Shown here: positions 1-8,237 of the stretch, one piece after another | How the letters are laid out: every line of letters begins with the position of its first letter | Numbering within the stretch: position 1 is the stretch's first letter | NCBI RefSeq assembly: GCF_005870025.1 | Contig: NZ_VATA01000019.1 | Location: 1-64,000 of the forward strand | Direction: 5' to 3' | DNA: 64,000 nt | Source of the DNA: Poseidonocella sp. HB161398 | Lineage (GTDB): Bacteria; Pseudomonadota; Alphaproteobacteria; Rhodobacterales; Rhodobacteraceae | Notes under the pieces: model-generated | What the model saw: only the letters and a program-made list of their open reading frames with translations | The model's database searches: none | Told to the model about the DNA's origin: nothing | Made by a program: the position numbers and the translations under genes

Positions 1-1446
1 CGCAAAGGGCGCCCGTGTCGCACGGACGCCACCGACCAGCTTCAAATGTTTCCAAGCACTTGCGAAAAGGGGGCAGAATGACCAACCGCTCGCAATTGGC
101 CTGACGAGATTTTCCACGGAATTGGAGTCGATCTCGATCCGTCCGTCCGTCAGGAAGGTCTGCAGCCCGTCCCAGTGGTTGTGGATGTAGGCAAGCTTTT
201 CGCCCAGCCGGGACTTGGCCGAGACCCGGCGCCGCTGGTCCTGCAGCCGGGTGCCGAATGCGGCGACCAGCGGCGCGGTGCGGGCCTGGCGGGCCGAGAG
301 GCGCTGGCCGGGGCCCATGCCGCGGATCCCGGCCTCGATGGGGTGGAACTCGGCGATGCGTCGCTGGCCTTCGGCAGCGATTTCCGACCCGTCGCGGTCG
401 AAGATTTCCCGCAGCTTGCGCCGCGCGTGCGCCCAGCAATGGGCGACCGTGACCGGGGCGCCGCCCTTTCGGGACGGGCGGGTCAGGCGGCTGTAGCCTG
501 GATATCCATCGAGCTGCAGGATGCCGTCGAAGCCATTCAGAAACGTCTCGGCATGCTCGCCGCCGCGGCCTGGGGCGTAGAAATAGACCACGCCGGGCGG
601 GTCGTCCCCGCCCCATCCCCGGTCATCGCGGGCCAGCGCCCAGAGGAAGCCGGTCTTCGTTTTTCCGCATCCCGGGTCGAGCACCGGCGCTGTGGTCTCG
701 TCCATGAACAGCTTGGATGAGCTTTTCAGGTGCTCCGCCAGCCGGTCGACGACGGGACCGAGATGGAAGGCAGCGGTGCCGACCCAGCCGGCCAGCGTGC
801 TGCGGTCGATGGACAGGCCCGAGCGGGCGAAGATCTGGCTCTGGCGATATAAAGGCAGGTGGTCCGCGTACTTGCAGACGGCGACATGGGCGATCATCGC
901 CTCGGTGGGCAGCCCGCCCTCGATCAGATGCGCGGGTGCCGGAGCCTGGGTCACGCCGTCGGTGCAGACGCGGCAGGCATAGCGGGGGCGGATCGTGACG
1001 ATGACGCGGAATTGCGCCGGAACGATGTCGAGGCGCTCGCTGCGGTCCTCGCCGATCTTGTGCATGCGCCCGCAGCCGCAAGGGCAGTCGAGGCTGGCGG
1101 GTTCGATGGTCTCCTCGATCCGGGGAAGATCGGCCGGAAGATGGCCGCGGTTGCGCTTCGCGGAGAGGCTCTTGCGGCGCTGGCCCGTGCCGTCGGCAGA
1201 CTGCTCTGCCTTCTGCGCCTCGACCTCGGCCACGGCCGTTTCCAGATCCTCGAAAGCCAGCTGCCGCTCGTCCTCCGAGAGCCTCTCGGATTTCTTCCCG
1301 TAGAGCGCCTGGTTCAGCTCGGCGATCAGGTGCTCCTGCCGCCGGGTCGTCTCCTCGAGCTCGCCGACGCGCCGCATCAGCAGGGCAACGGCGGCGCGCT
1401 GCTCCTCGGGGATGGCGGAAAGGTCGATTGCTGGGGCGTCGGTCAT
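1..1446 (-). pseudogene. tnpC: IS66 transposase TnpC, C-terminus lost or replaced
   Basis: This is the DDE transposase of the IS66 element. The start at 1446 gives the N-terminal MTDAPAIDLSAIPEEQ, followed by a coiled-coil helix, a zinc-binding CPCGCG block (about residue 120), the LFMDETTAPVLDPG catalytic segment and the DGRIEIDSNSVENLVRPIA block near base 91. In the family this block runs on into an RKNALFAGHDEGG-type motif. Here it is followed by SGWSFCPLFASAWKH, which I do not recognise, so the last catalytic-domain portion appears to be replaced from about base 91 to the window edge. The frame is open to base 1. The element is probably not autonomous. The gene could extend beyond the window, so the exact damage cannot be read. 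Confidence 0.75.
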
Positions 1447-1500
1447 GCGGGCAGCTTAGCCCGGAGCGCGCCACTGCAGGCGGGGAAAAGATCCCGCGAG

Positions 1501-1851
1501 TCATTCCGCCGCGGAGGGCCGCCTGGCCTCGAGCGCCTTCACCTTGCGCCAGTCCAGCCCGGCGAAGAGCGCCTCGAACTGCGCCCGGTTCAGCGACATC
1601 ACCCCGTCGGTCACGGGAGGCCAGACGAAGCCGGAATCTTCCAGGCGCTTGTACGCCATCACGAGACCTGTGCCGTCCCAGAACAGGATCTTCAGCCTGT
1701 CAGCCCGCTTCGACCGGAAGACAAAGACAGCCCCGGCGAACGGGTCCTCCTTCAGGGCGGACTGCACCAGCGCGGAGAGCCCGTCATGGCCCTTGCGGAA
1801 ATCCACGGGCTTCGTGGCCACGAGGATCCGCACCCGGTCGGAGGGGATCAT
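1501..1851 (-). CDS. tnpB: IS66 family accessory protein TnpB
   Basis: A 116-residue protein of normal length for IS66 TnpB (Orf2). It carries the family signature: an N-terminal VRILVATKPVDFRKGHDGL, then VFVFRSKRADRLKILFWDGTG and the C-terminal FEALFAGLDW. It is required with TnpA and TnpC for IS66 transposition, but its biochemical role is not settled. The start ATG overlaps the tnpA stop by four bases (ATGA), implying translational coupling, and it is followed 54 bases later by tnpC. It looks intact even though tnpC does not. Confidence 0.93.
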   Translation of the reverse strand: MIPSDRVRILVATKPVDFRKGHDGLSALVQSALKEDPFAGAVFVFRSKRADRLKILFWDGTGLVMAYKRLEDSGFVWPPVTDGVMSLNRAQFEALFAGLDWRKVKALEARRPSAAE

Positions 1852-2225
1852 GCCAGCGCCCGCACCACGGCGGCGATCCGCTCCGGCGAGGCGCCGGGCT
1901 CGAGCCGCACGGTCACCGCGCCGACCGAGATCTCGACGCTTCCTGTGCCGGAAGACGCTTCCGGCGGCATCGCCGGGGCGACCATCAGCGACACGAACTC
2001 GACCGCGTCTTCGGGAGCTGGAAGCACCAGCTTGCCCTCCCGCGCCATCCGCCGCCAGGCCGAAACCTGGTTCGCCTGCAGCCCGTGCCGCGCAGCAACC
2101 TCATTCACGGTCGCGCCGGGGCGCAGCGTCTCGGCGACTATCTCCGCCTTCAGCTCGTCCGGCCACTTCCGGTTCCTGCGCTGCGTCCCGCGCTCGTTCG
2201 TGAGAACCTCAAAATATGCGCTCAT
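1848..2225 (-). CDS. tnpA: IS66 family accessory protein TnpA (HTH)
   Basis: A 125-residue IS66 Orf1 protein. A helix-turn-helix of the IS3 OrfA/TnpA type lies in residues about 18-60 (KWPDELKAEIVAETL, then VNEVAARHGLQANQVSAWRR) and is presumed to bind the element ends. I chose the ATG at 2225 because a GGGAG lies about 11 bases upstream. An in-frame GTG at 2237 would add four residues but has no spacing for a ribosome site. It is the first gene of the tnpABC unit and overlaps tnpB. Confidence 0.88.
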   Translation of the reverse strand: MSAYFEVLTNERGTQRRNRKWPDELKAEIVAETLRPGATVNEVAARHGLQANQVSAWRRMAREGKLVLPAPEDAVEFVSLMVAPAMPPEASSGTGSVEISVGAVTVRLEPGASPERIAAVVRALA

Positions 2226-2312
2226 TGAGAAAGTCACTCCCTGCTCGTTGCAGGAAATGAGATCTCAGAACCGCAGCCTCACAAACAGGTGGGGGCCAGG
2301 CTTCGCGTACGT

Positions 2313-2798
2313 ATGAAAGGCGCGACCATGAAAGCAACGATGGAGCGGCTCGGCATCACGGCCTCCTTCAGCCGGCCCCGCGTCTCCAACGACAACCCCT
2401 TTTCGGAGGCGCTGTTCCGAACCTGCAAGTACCGCCCCGGCTGGCCGCCGCGCGGCTTTGCCAGCATCGAGGCCGCGCGGACCTGGGTCCAGAGCTTTGT
2501 CGCTTGGTACAACCGCGAGCACCGCCACAGCGCGATCCGTTTCGTCACGCCCGAGCAGCGCCACCGCGGCGAGGAACGGGGCCTCCTGGAAAAGCGCCGC
2601 CAGGTCTACGAGCTGGCCCGGGCAACGCGGCCAGAGCGCTGGTCAGGCGGCACGCGTTGCTGGACACCGATCGGATCGGTCTGGCTCAACCCGGAACGGC
2701 CTGACGAGATGCCGCGAGGCCATGGGGCCGCCGACGCGCTCCCCAGGGAAGCAGTCGGCGGCGGCCCCATGGCCGGGACGGGAGAATGCGCAGCCTGA
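2313..2798 (+). pseudogene. IS3-family transposase OrfB, 5'-truncated
   Basis: Only the C-terminal part of an IS3-family integrase-type transposase remains. It opens with MKGATMKATMERLGI, then the conserved SRPRVSNDNPFSEALFRTCK segment, a WYNREHRHSAIRFVTP block containing the last catalytic glutamate region, and the RPERWSGGTRCWTPIGSVWLNPE tail. Nothing of the upstream rve domain or OrfA lies before 2313, where the IS66 end abuts. The last 30 residues, after about 2698, are unlike the short tails I know in this family and contain a large inverted repeat. It is not expected to be functional. Confidence 0.82.
2718..2774. repeat. Long inverted repeat in the IS3 tail
   Basis: GGCCATGGGGCCGCCGAC at 2718-2735 is mirrored at 2754-2774. 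The right arm carries one extra GGC triplet, giving a stem of 15-18 bp around an 18-base loop. It sits inside the 3' end of the IS3 OrfB frame. No T-run follows, so it is not an ordinary terminator. Confidence 0.7.
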
Positions 2799-2846
2799 AA
2801 ATAAACACAGGTGACAACAACCTTGAAAAACACCGTCGGAGTTTCC

Positions 2847-2977
2847 TGCGCAGAACAGCAGCGCCCCTGGCGTCAGCGCCATTGACCTGGAACACATTCT
2901 TCGCCTGCCTCTCGGCGATTGCCGCGCATCCGCCTGCCGGCCAGCGGATCGAGCCCGACCGTGATAATCTCCGACAT
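2847..2977 (-). pseudogene. IS110-family transposase N-terminal fragment
   Basis: From the ATG at 2977 the minus strand gives MSEIITVGLD, the usual opening of IS110-family transposases, which normally continues LAKNVFQVHGADA. Here an out-of-frame insertion of roughly 35-40 bases interrupts it, flanked by two copies of GGCAGGCG. The expected NVFQVNGADARGAAVLRRKLRR then reappears in another frame, running to about 2847, where the IS3 end cuts it off. It is a dead remnant both frameshifted and truncated, recognised from memory of the family opening. Confidence 0.65.
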
Positions 2978-3148
2978 GACCGCCTCCCAAATTGGATTGT
3001 TGCGATCCCACCTTGGCACAGTGATGCCGTCGGGGGCGGTTACAGAGTCAAGGCACCTCATTATGCATTTGCGAAACAAAGAAGATTTGGATAGTTAACC
3101 ACTTCAGATTCTATCTGCGATTGAAAATAGATCATCCGATTGTATTAA

Positions 3149-4177
3149 TCAACGCAGTTTATCTCCTGCTTTTCCCTTTTCAAGCTTTTCTATTCGCTTG
3201 AGAAGGTCGTCAATCTGAATGGATTGCCTGCTTGTGATGTCAATGAGTTCTCCAATAATTTCATTTACTAAACCATTTTGGTCGTAGTTCGGTGGATTCG
3301 AGATTGGCGTCGAAAGAAGATCTAAGTCAAACTCTTTCTCAATCCTCCGTATTTGATCTGTATATTTCTCAATTACAACCGAAAGCTGATCGTAGTCGAA
3401 GAGAAATCTAAACTTGTCCGATAGGCTGGTGGGTAAGTGGCCGGGTGACTGGATCCGGAACACTTTGGAAAACTCTCGGGGCGTGGTCTTTCCTTCAAAT
3501 TGATTATTGAAAGCTGCCCGCAGGATTAGTTCAGATTGACGGCGTCGAATATTCCTTTTTTGATCCGCAAAGTGAAGAGGAACGTTGGTGGCCAGAGAAA
3601 AGTCTTCCACAATATTTTTCTTTTGATGGTACTGCCTAACGTTGACAACATCACCGAGGGCGTTGCGCCAATCAGATAAGGAGCTGTACTGTCGGATTAA
3701 CCGACTCGCAATTTGTGGGAGTGATCTAATTGGTCCGGCATTGGTCTTGTGAAGATTGCCCCACTGCGAGCACGCCGACGGCAGCCAGCTACCAACGGGT
3801 CGAGCGTAAACAACTACACTCAAGTTTACGAAATCGGCAAGAGAGATAAAAAAGGGAGATAGCGTTTTAATACGGGTAAAGTAGGATTCGTTTGAAATAA
3901 TGAAACGCGTCGTCCCATCTTTAGTGTGGACCAGATTTAAAGCGGCCGCGAACTGTTTTGCTAGTTCCGGATATTTCCCTTGAGGCTGCGTGAGGAAATC
4001 TGAGAATATATAGGGATTTCCGATGTCGTGGCCTAGGTCTTCAATTGATGTGCCCACGTAACGACAGTCGGCGTGCTTCAGTTCCTTAGTGCTCTTGGAA
4101 AGAGCGGACTGGATCGACGTTGTTCCCGTCTTCCCCATGCCGATGTGAAAGATTACTTGAATCACACTATGCTCCAT
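3149..4177 (-). CDS. Sulfotransferase-like P-loop protein
   Basis: A 342-residue protein opening with a 5'-phosphosulfate-binding-type P-loop, HIGMGKTGTTSIQ, at residues 10-22. This is the signature of the sulfotransferase-like family that uses PAPS to sulfate sugars or other acceptors. A second typical element, SVVVYARPVGSWLPSACSQW (about residues 115-135), matches the RDPxxR-like 3'-phosphate region only loosely. The C-terminus ends in a predicted coiled coil (IDDLLKRIEKLEKG). Base composition is clearly AT-richer than the core, as in its two downstream neighbours, so it was probably acquired with them. Acceptor unknown. Confidence 0.65.
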   Translation of the reverse strand: MEHSVIQVIFHIGMGKTGTTSIQSALSKSTKELKHADCRYVGTSIEDLGHDIGNPYIFSDFLTQPQGKYPELAKQFAAALNLVHTKDGTTRFIISNESYFTRIKTLSPFFISLADFVNLSVVVYARPVGSWLPSACSQWGNLHKTNAGPIRSLPQIASRLIRQYSSLSDWRNALGDVVNVRQYHQKKNIVEDFSLATNVPLHFADQKRNIRRRQSELILRAAFNNQFEGKTTPREFSKVFRIQSPGHLPTSLSDKFRFLFDYDQLSVVIEKYTDQIRRIEKEFDLDLLSTPISNPPNYDQNGLVNEIIGELIDITSRQSIQIDDLLKRIEKLEKGKAGDKLR

Positions 4178-4357
4178 TTCGTCTTGGATGGGTGAACATC
4201 GATGCTGATGACGCGCAGTTTTAGAAAGCTTGAGCGGACGTGCGGAAATCTCTACGCTTCAGTCGATAACGAAATCGAACGGAAGGATGCTTGGATGATC
4301 TGGTTTTGTACACTTGTCCAGAACTGTACGCTGGAAACATGACCAACGGCAACTTCA

Positions 4358-5383
4358 TCAGATTTTCCGTAAGAAATTTAGAAGTTGAAGAGACATATCT
4401 TTCTTCTCTCCGGTCATGCCGCAAATCTGGCCTATTAGGTTCATGCGGAGCCGGTCGAATTGTGCGACTCCGAGTTCGATTAGGTCGGATTCACTGCTGA
4501 TCTCAATGGGATTCTTTGGTTCACTTTCTTGTAACCTGTGACCAACTCTGCTCTCGATCCATGTCAAATCTTCGGAGTTTTCCTCCAGGATTGGAGCCAT
4601 TAGGCTGTCGGAGAACCTCAGTCGGCTGTTCCCAATTGAAGATATTCGATCTATAAATTTTGCATTTTCTTGAGTTGAGTTGCTTCGGTCGCTTGGCTTC
4701 GCGTTTTGCTCAAGGAATGTAAGCGCGAGCGCTTCAGCCGAAATAGATTCATTTGTTCTGACAATGTCCGCGCTTTCTATCTTGCATCCAACAAAGTCCG
4801 CAAAATCTCGTACGACATTCCCGTCGAGAAAATTCTCCGGTTGAAACGCCCGGACTGTAACATTGTTCCTTCCGAAAGCAGCATCCAGAGCGTCAATGCG
4901 TGCCCTGTATTTTGGCCAGAGGCGCGAGGGATAAAGCCTTCCTAGTCGCCCCTCTTTCACCATTTGTTGGAAGGCGCTTTCCATGTGTGACCTAGGTGCT
5001 CTAACATAGATGATCACTTTTGTCGGCACATTGTGCGACTCGATGATCTTGGCGAATGTTTCGATGTGCCGTTCGCTCCCTGGATTGCTGATACTTTCAG
5101 CTGAAAAAATTCCTGTGCCTTCAGAATTCTCAAGGAACTTGCGGAATATTCGAGTGTTCTCCAGTTTTAGTCGGTCGAGCTTTTCTCGGGTCAGGGAACT
5201 GTTGCCAATTTTTCTTAAATCCGACTCGTCATCAAAGTCGTAGGTAATGAACTTAAAAACTCCGCTGTGGTTCGATGATTCGAATGGCGCGTAACTGATT
5301 CCGGGATGTGAAAGCTTGGAGAAAGTTTCTTGGATTGAGCTGCTGCCCGTTTTGTGCATCCCGGCGTGAACTACAAGTTGCAT
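4358..5383 (-). CDS. Sulfotransferase-like P-loop protein
   Basis: A 341-residue protein with HAGMHKTGSSSIQE at residues 6-19 as the phosphosulfate-binding loop and VIIYVRAPRSHMESAFQQMV (about residues 126-145) as the second cofactor segment. It is a distant relative of the gene at 3149-4177 with the same orientation and similar length, but the two are too divergent to be a recent duplication. AT-rich composition and odd codon use mark it as part of the island between the IS remnants. It lies 180 bases upstream of its relative and 87 bases downstream of the glycosyltransferase. Likely sulfates a surface glycan, by inference from the neighbour. Confidence 0.65.
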   Translation of the reverse strand: MQLVVHAGMHKTGSSSIQETFSKLSHPGISYAPFESSNHSGVFKFITYDFDDESDLRKIGNSSLTREKLDRLKLENTRIFRKFLENSEGTGIFSAESISNPGSERHIETFAKIIESHNVPTKVIIYVRAPRSHMESAFQQMVKEGRLGRLYPSRLWPKYRARIDALDAAFGRNNVTVRAFQPENFLDGNVVRDFADFVGCKIESADIVRTNESISAEALALTFLEQNAKPSDRSNSTQENAKFIDRISSIGNSRLRFSDSLMAPILEENSEDLTWIESRVGHRLQESEPKNPIEISSESDLIELGVAQFDRLRMNLIGQICGMTGEKKDMSLQLLNFLRKI

Positions 5384-5470
5384 GATTTTCTCTTCGATTT
5401 GGAACAGGTAGGTAATGCGCGTTCCGGACTTGTTTTGGTATGTACTCTTGCCGATTTAAGCCCAGCTTCC

Positions 5471-6322
5471 CTAAAATATGCCTCTATAGGCTTCTGGTAT
5501 GGAGAACGCGATGGGTTTCCCGAGTTGCTTTACGATGGCACCTCTTTCCCCAAATTCGTCAAGTCTATAGTGTCCTTTTGCACCTTCTTGGGGGCTTTTT
5601 TCTTGGTAGCTAACATTTGACCATTCTTTCACGCGATTCTTTACAAAGTCGCTGCCGGAAAACCAGTGATGCATAAGGCTCTCCGATTTATTCGAAATTC
5701 CATCCAGCTCCGCGGCGAGTTCGTCAAACTGTTGCATTGCGGCTGCGTCAGAGAACTTCATGTGGAAGAGGAAGAGATTCTCGTCGATCGAAAATTTTCT
5801 ATTCAGCAGTGCGTGGCAACCTACGGACTGCTGGGCACTCTCCCAGCGTATGGCTGGCTTTGAAAATGCAGCTCGATACAGCATAATGTGCGCTTGACGA
5901 AGAACGCTGGAGTCCCAGTCCATATTTGAACTTGGGTCCGGCTGGAAAATATTGAAACCAAGTGGAGCAGCCGCACCGCTTCTCTTTTGGAGTAAGTAGT
6001 CTTTAAGGGAGATGTTTAAACTTGGCTCTACGGAAATAATCTCATCTGCATCTAAGACAAGAACGCATGCGTGTGTTTGAAGAATGGCATTCGCGAAGTC
6101 CGACAGCAGACGGGCGCGGTACTTGTCATGATGCGCGTCAATGACTCTCGGCAGTGTAATGTGATTTACGTGTCGACATATCTTATTGTGATAATCGGAC
6201 TCTCCGTGGGAAATAACAAACACGTTTTTTTCCCCTAGGTGTTCAGAGTAGTAGTCTACCCACTTCCCGATAAAATGGTCACCATAGACCATCGTTATTG
6301 CTGCTACATTTTCTGTCTGCAC
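5471..6322 (-). CDS. Glycosyltransferase family 2-like protein
   Basis: A 283-residue protein of the Glyco_tranf_2_4-like type. The N-terminus AAITMVYGDHFIGKWVDYYSEHLG resembles the start of this family, and a DxD-type metal/nucleotide-sugar motif, VLVLDADEI, lies at about residues 88-96. It has no signal peptide or membrane segment. As the first gene of the AT-rich three-gene block it precedes two sulfotransferase-like genes, a pairing that suggests assembly and sulfation of an exopolysaccharide or glycan. Sugar and acceptor cannot be inferred. Confidence 0.7.
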   Translation of the reverse strand: MQTENVAAITMVYGDHFIGKWVDYYSEHLGEKNVFVISHGESDYHNKICRHVNHITLPRVIDAHHDKYRARLLSDFANAILQTHACVLVLDADEIISVEPSLNISLKDYLLQKRSGAAAPLGFNIFQPDPSSNMDWDSSVLRQAHIMLYRAAFSKPAIRWESAQQSVGCHALLNRKFSIDENLFLFHMKFSDAAAMQQFDELAAELDGISNKSESLMHHWFSGSDFVKNRVKEWSNVSYQEKSPQEGAKGHYRLDEFGERGAIVKQLGKPIAFSIPEAYRGIF

Positions 6323-6580
6323 GGGGTCGACCTTTTCACGGTTCCAAGTGTTGGCTCAGTCCTCTGATTGCACAACGATTTTGTCGAAGCAAGTAGCGAG
6401 GTACGGAGGTGGGTTCAGGGGAAAAATCGAGGAGGTGGGGCGGTGCCCGTTTCGAGACGCTTCGGGTAGTGGCCAAGCTTGACTGTTGATCGTGCCGATG
6501 CCTTCAGCCCCTGGTTCGCGCGTGGCTCGACTGGTCCTGTCCTGCAAGATCTGAAGGAGTACGTGCGGTTTCATGTTGTG

Positions 6581-6832
6581 CTATCGCTCGGAGAAAGGTG
6601 GCGATCGATTCAGGCGCCGGAATTGTTCCGAGTGGAAGCCTTGGAGCTCTGTTTGCTTCGCTCCGGCCTTGCGCGAGTATACACCGTTCATCACATCGAT
6701 TGCCTGGCGCTTGCGGATGGTGGTCATCCGCAAATGCACGCCGGAATTCTCCACCGGCTTGCTGAGCGCCGCGGGCCACTTGGTCGCCTGCAGGGAGCGC
6801 TTCGCCTCAAACTCGGCACTGTAGTTTTTCAC
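6581..6832 (-). pseudogene. Decayed IS3-family orfA remnant
   Basis: The minus strand reads MKNYSAEFEAKRSLQATKWP and later VHLRMTTIRKRQAIDVMNG, then KAGAKQTEL. Both halves match the pattern of IS3-family OrfA (K-x-YSAEFKAKVALEA, then VHxxMIxxWKRQAIEGM, then KAxAKQAE), but with several residues lost in the HTH. No OrfB follows downstream. This marks the far side of the AT-rich island. The rest of 6323-7149 shows no gene I can support. Confidence 0.55.
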
Positions 6833-7150
6833 CTTGCCTATTGCGCTGCAGGCATTCGTACTCGTTCGCGGAAAGCCAAGCCGGATTCCCGGCGTTTCGG
6901 CGCCAGCTTACCTGAGCCTCATCGCCTGGGGACAAGCGCTGAGCAACTAAGCTTGACGTTCTTAGAATAACTAGATGGAGTTCACTTTCCTAACGGTCGC
7001 TCGCAAGTTGAAGCACTTTTTCTGATCGGGATACCTTGAGTGCATGCAAGATGGCTCGCGACACGCTACGGAACCATTGCCGAAGTACAGAACTAGAATG
7101 TCTATGCCTCAGCGCATGGTTGTCGTGAAAGGCGATTCTTGAGGAGGAAA

Positions 7151-7168
7151 CGGCGCCCGGAGGCGCCG
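7151..7168 (-). terminator. Hairpin terminator after the small coiled-coil gene
   Basis: CGGCGCC at 7151-7157 pairs with GGCGCCG at 7162-7168 across a four-base loop, followed on the minus strand by TTTCC. It lies 12 bases past the stop of the 52-codon gene, where a terminator is expected. The T-run is short. Confidence 0.6.
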
Positions 7169-7180
7169 TCGGCAGGCTAG

Positions 7181-7339
7181 CTATACGGTGGCCTCTTCGG
7201 CACCGATTTTTTCTTTCAGCGCCATCCGCTCTTCCCGAAGAACCTTGATTTCTTCCTTGAGGCGGTTGAGCTCTTCGGTCTTGATCTGGAGACGCATGCT
7301 GACTTCGCGCATTTTCTTGCGGTCCGGGTTGGCTGCCAT
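7181..7339 (-). CDS. Small coiled-coil protein, unknown function
   Basis: A 52-residue, highly charged helical protein: MAANPDRKKMREVSMRLQI followed by heptad-like KTEELNRLKEEIKVLREERMAL. I chose the ATG at 7339 because AAAGGA lies seven bases upstream. The in-frame codon at 7372 lacks a site. It is followed at once by a hairpin terminator, which supports a monocistronic gene. No function is recognised. The composition is that of a short coiled-coil oligomer. Confidence 0.7.
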   Translation of the reverse strand: MAANPDRKKMREVSMRLQIKTEELNRLKEEIKVLREERMALKEKIGAEEATV

Positions 7340-7537
7340 GTTGATGATCCTTTGTCGTAGATTGTCGGCCACATGCCGATGGCCGAAGCCTAGCCCGTGT
7401 GCGGTTTTGCGGTCAAATCAAACACGGGCGACCAGCTGCGACATGACGCTCCGTGCCGGGACCGGAGCAGCGGACAGGTGATGGCAATGGCGCGTCCGGC
7501 ACCCTATATTCGGGGAAATCCCGGAAAGGAGCGCGCG

Positions 7538-8194
7538 ATGTTCTTCGTGAATACGGCTAAGACGCGGATGGTCGGCCCCGAGGAGGCCCTGCCGGGCCGC
7601 AAGGCGGCGATCCCCACCGCGCCGCAGCATTTCGTCAATGGGCGCGAGCTGAAGGCGCCGGTGCCCGAGGGCATGGAAGAGGCCATGTTCGGCATGGGCT
7701 GCTTCTGGGGCGTCGAGCGGATGTTCTGGAAGCTGCCCGGCGTCTGGCTGACCATGGTCGGCTATGCCGGCGGCCACACCCCGAACCCGCTCTACGAGGA
7801 GGTCTGCACCGCCAGAACCGGCCATAACGAGGTGGTGCGGGTGATCTTCGACCCTGCCCTGATCTCCTATGACGAACTCCTGAAGGTCTTCTGGGAGGGC
7901 CATGACCCGACCCAGGGGATGCGCCAGGGCAATGATGTCGGCACCCAGTACCGCTCGGGTATCTACACCTATTCCGAGGCCCAGCAGGCCGCGGCCGAGG
8001 CGTCGCGCGAGGTCTTCGCGCCGCGGCTGAAGGCGGCGGGGCATGGCGGGATCACGACCGAGATCCTGCCCGCGCCCGCGTTCTACTATGCCGAGGACTA
8101 CCACCAGCAGTACCTGGCGAAGAACCCGTCGGGCTATTGCGGCATCGGCGGAACCGGCGTGAGCTGCCCGATCGGGACCGGCATCGGAGCCTGA
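7538..8194 (+). CDS. msrA: Peptide-methionine (S)-S-oxide reductase MsrA
   Basis: This enzyme reduces methionine-S-sulfoxide in oxidised proteins, using thioredoxin. The 218-residue protein has the catalytic GCFWG motif (about residue 51), [15 protein letters not shown], the [12 protein letters not shown] segment and [23 protein letters not shown], all typical of MsrA. The C-terminal [13 protein letters not shown] supplies candidate resolving cysteines. The ATG at 7538 follows GGAAAGGA. An upstream in-frame extension to 7397 lacks a ribosome site and is not family-like. Monocistronic, convergent with ilvN. Confidence 0.95.
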   Translation: MFFVNTAKTRMVGPEEALPGRKAAIPTAPQHFVNGRELKAPVPEGMEEAMFGMGCFWGVERMFWKLPGVWLTMVGYAGGHTPNPLYEEVCTARTGHNEVVRVIFDPALISYDELLKVFWEGHDPTQGMRQGNDVGTQYRSGIYTYSEAQQAAAEASREVFAPRLKAAGHGGITTEILPAPAFYYAEDYHQQYLAKNPSGYCGIGGTGVSCPIGTGIGA

Positions 8195-8208
8195 GCGCCC
8201 GGAGGGGT

Positions 8209-8230
8209 CCGGGGAGGGCAACCTCCCCGG
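8209..8230. terminator. GC hairpin between convergent msrA and ilvN
   Basis: CCGGGGAGG at 8209-8217 pairs perfectly with CCTCCCCGG at 8222-8230 around GCAA, a stable tetraloop, between the two convergent stop codons. There is no T-run on either side, so termination efficiency is uncertain. Confidence 0.5.
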
Positions 8231-8237
8231 CCTGCGA

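Larger units (their letters stand above)
1..2310 (-). mobile_element. IS66-family insertion sequence, left end missing
   Basis: Three genes in the IS66 order tnpA-tnpB-tnpC read right to left, with a 4-base tnpA/tnpB overlap. The right end is probably near 2310: an end-like sequence (GTAC GCGAAG read on the minus strand) stops where an IS3 transposase reading frame begins at 2313, which suggests the element landed inside an IS3 copy. The other end is not seen: tnpC loses family resemblance at about base 91 and the window ends there. The element is therefore truncated or rearranged on the left. Boundaries are inferred. Confidence 0.75.
2311..2846 (+). mobile_element. IS3-family remnant with right end
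   Basis: The remnant spans the truncated OrfB and a 3' untranslated stretch. Bases 2811-2846 (GTGACAACAACCTTG followed by AAAAACACCG) look like the right terminus typical of this IS3 subgroup. Immediately beyond it a different element, an IS110-type N-terminus on the other strand, begins mid-gene, so the IS3 copy had itself inserted into IS110. The end assignment rests on recollection of related ends, not on an alignment. Confidence 0.6.

Noticed and set aside
623-1504. Long minus-strand frame of about 290 codons over the IS66 transposase
   Set aside because: Arg/Pro-rich out-of-frame shadow; the true TnpC frame starts at 1446 and shows family motifs.
6479-6970. Plus-strand 163-codon frame in the island edge
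   Set aside because: No domain or ribosome site, and the opposite strand carries a recognisable IS3 orfA remnant.
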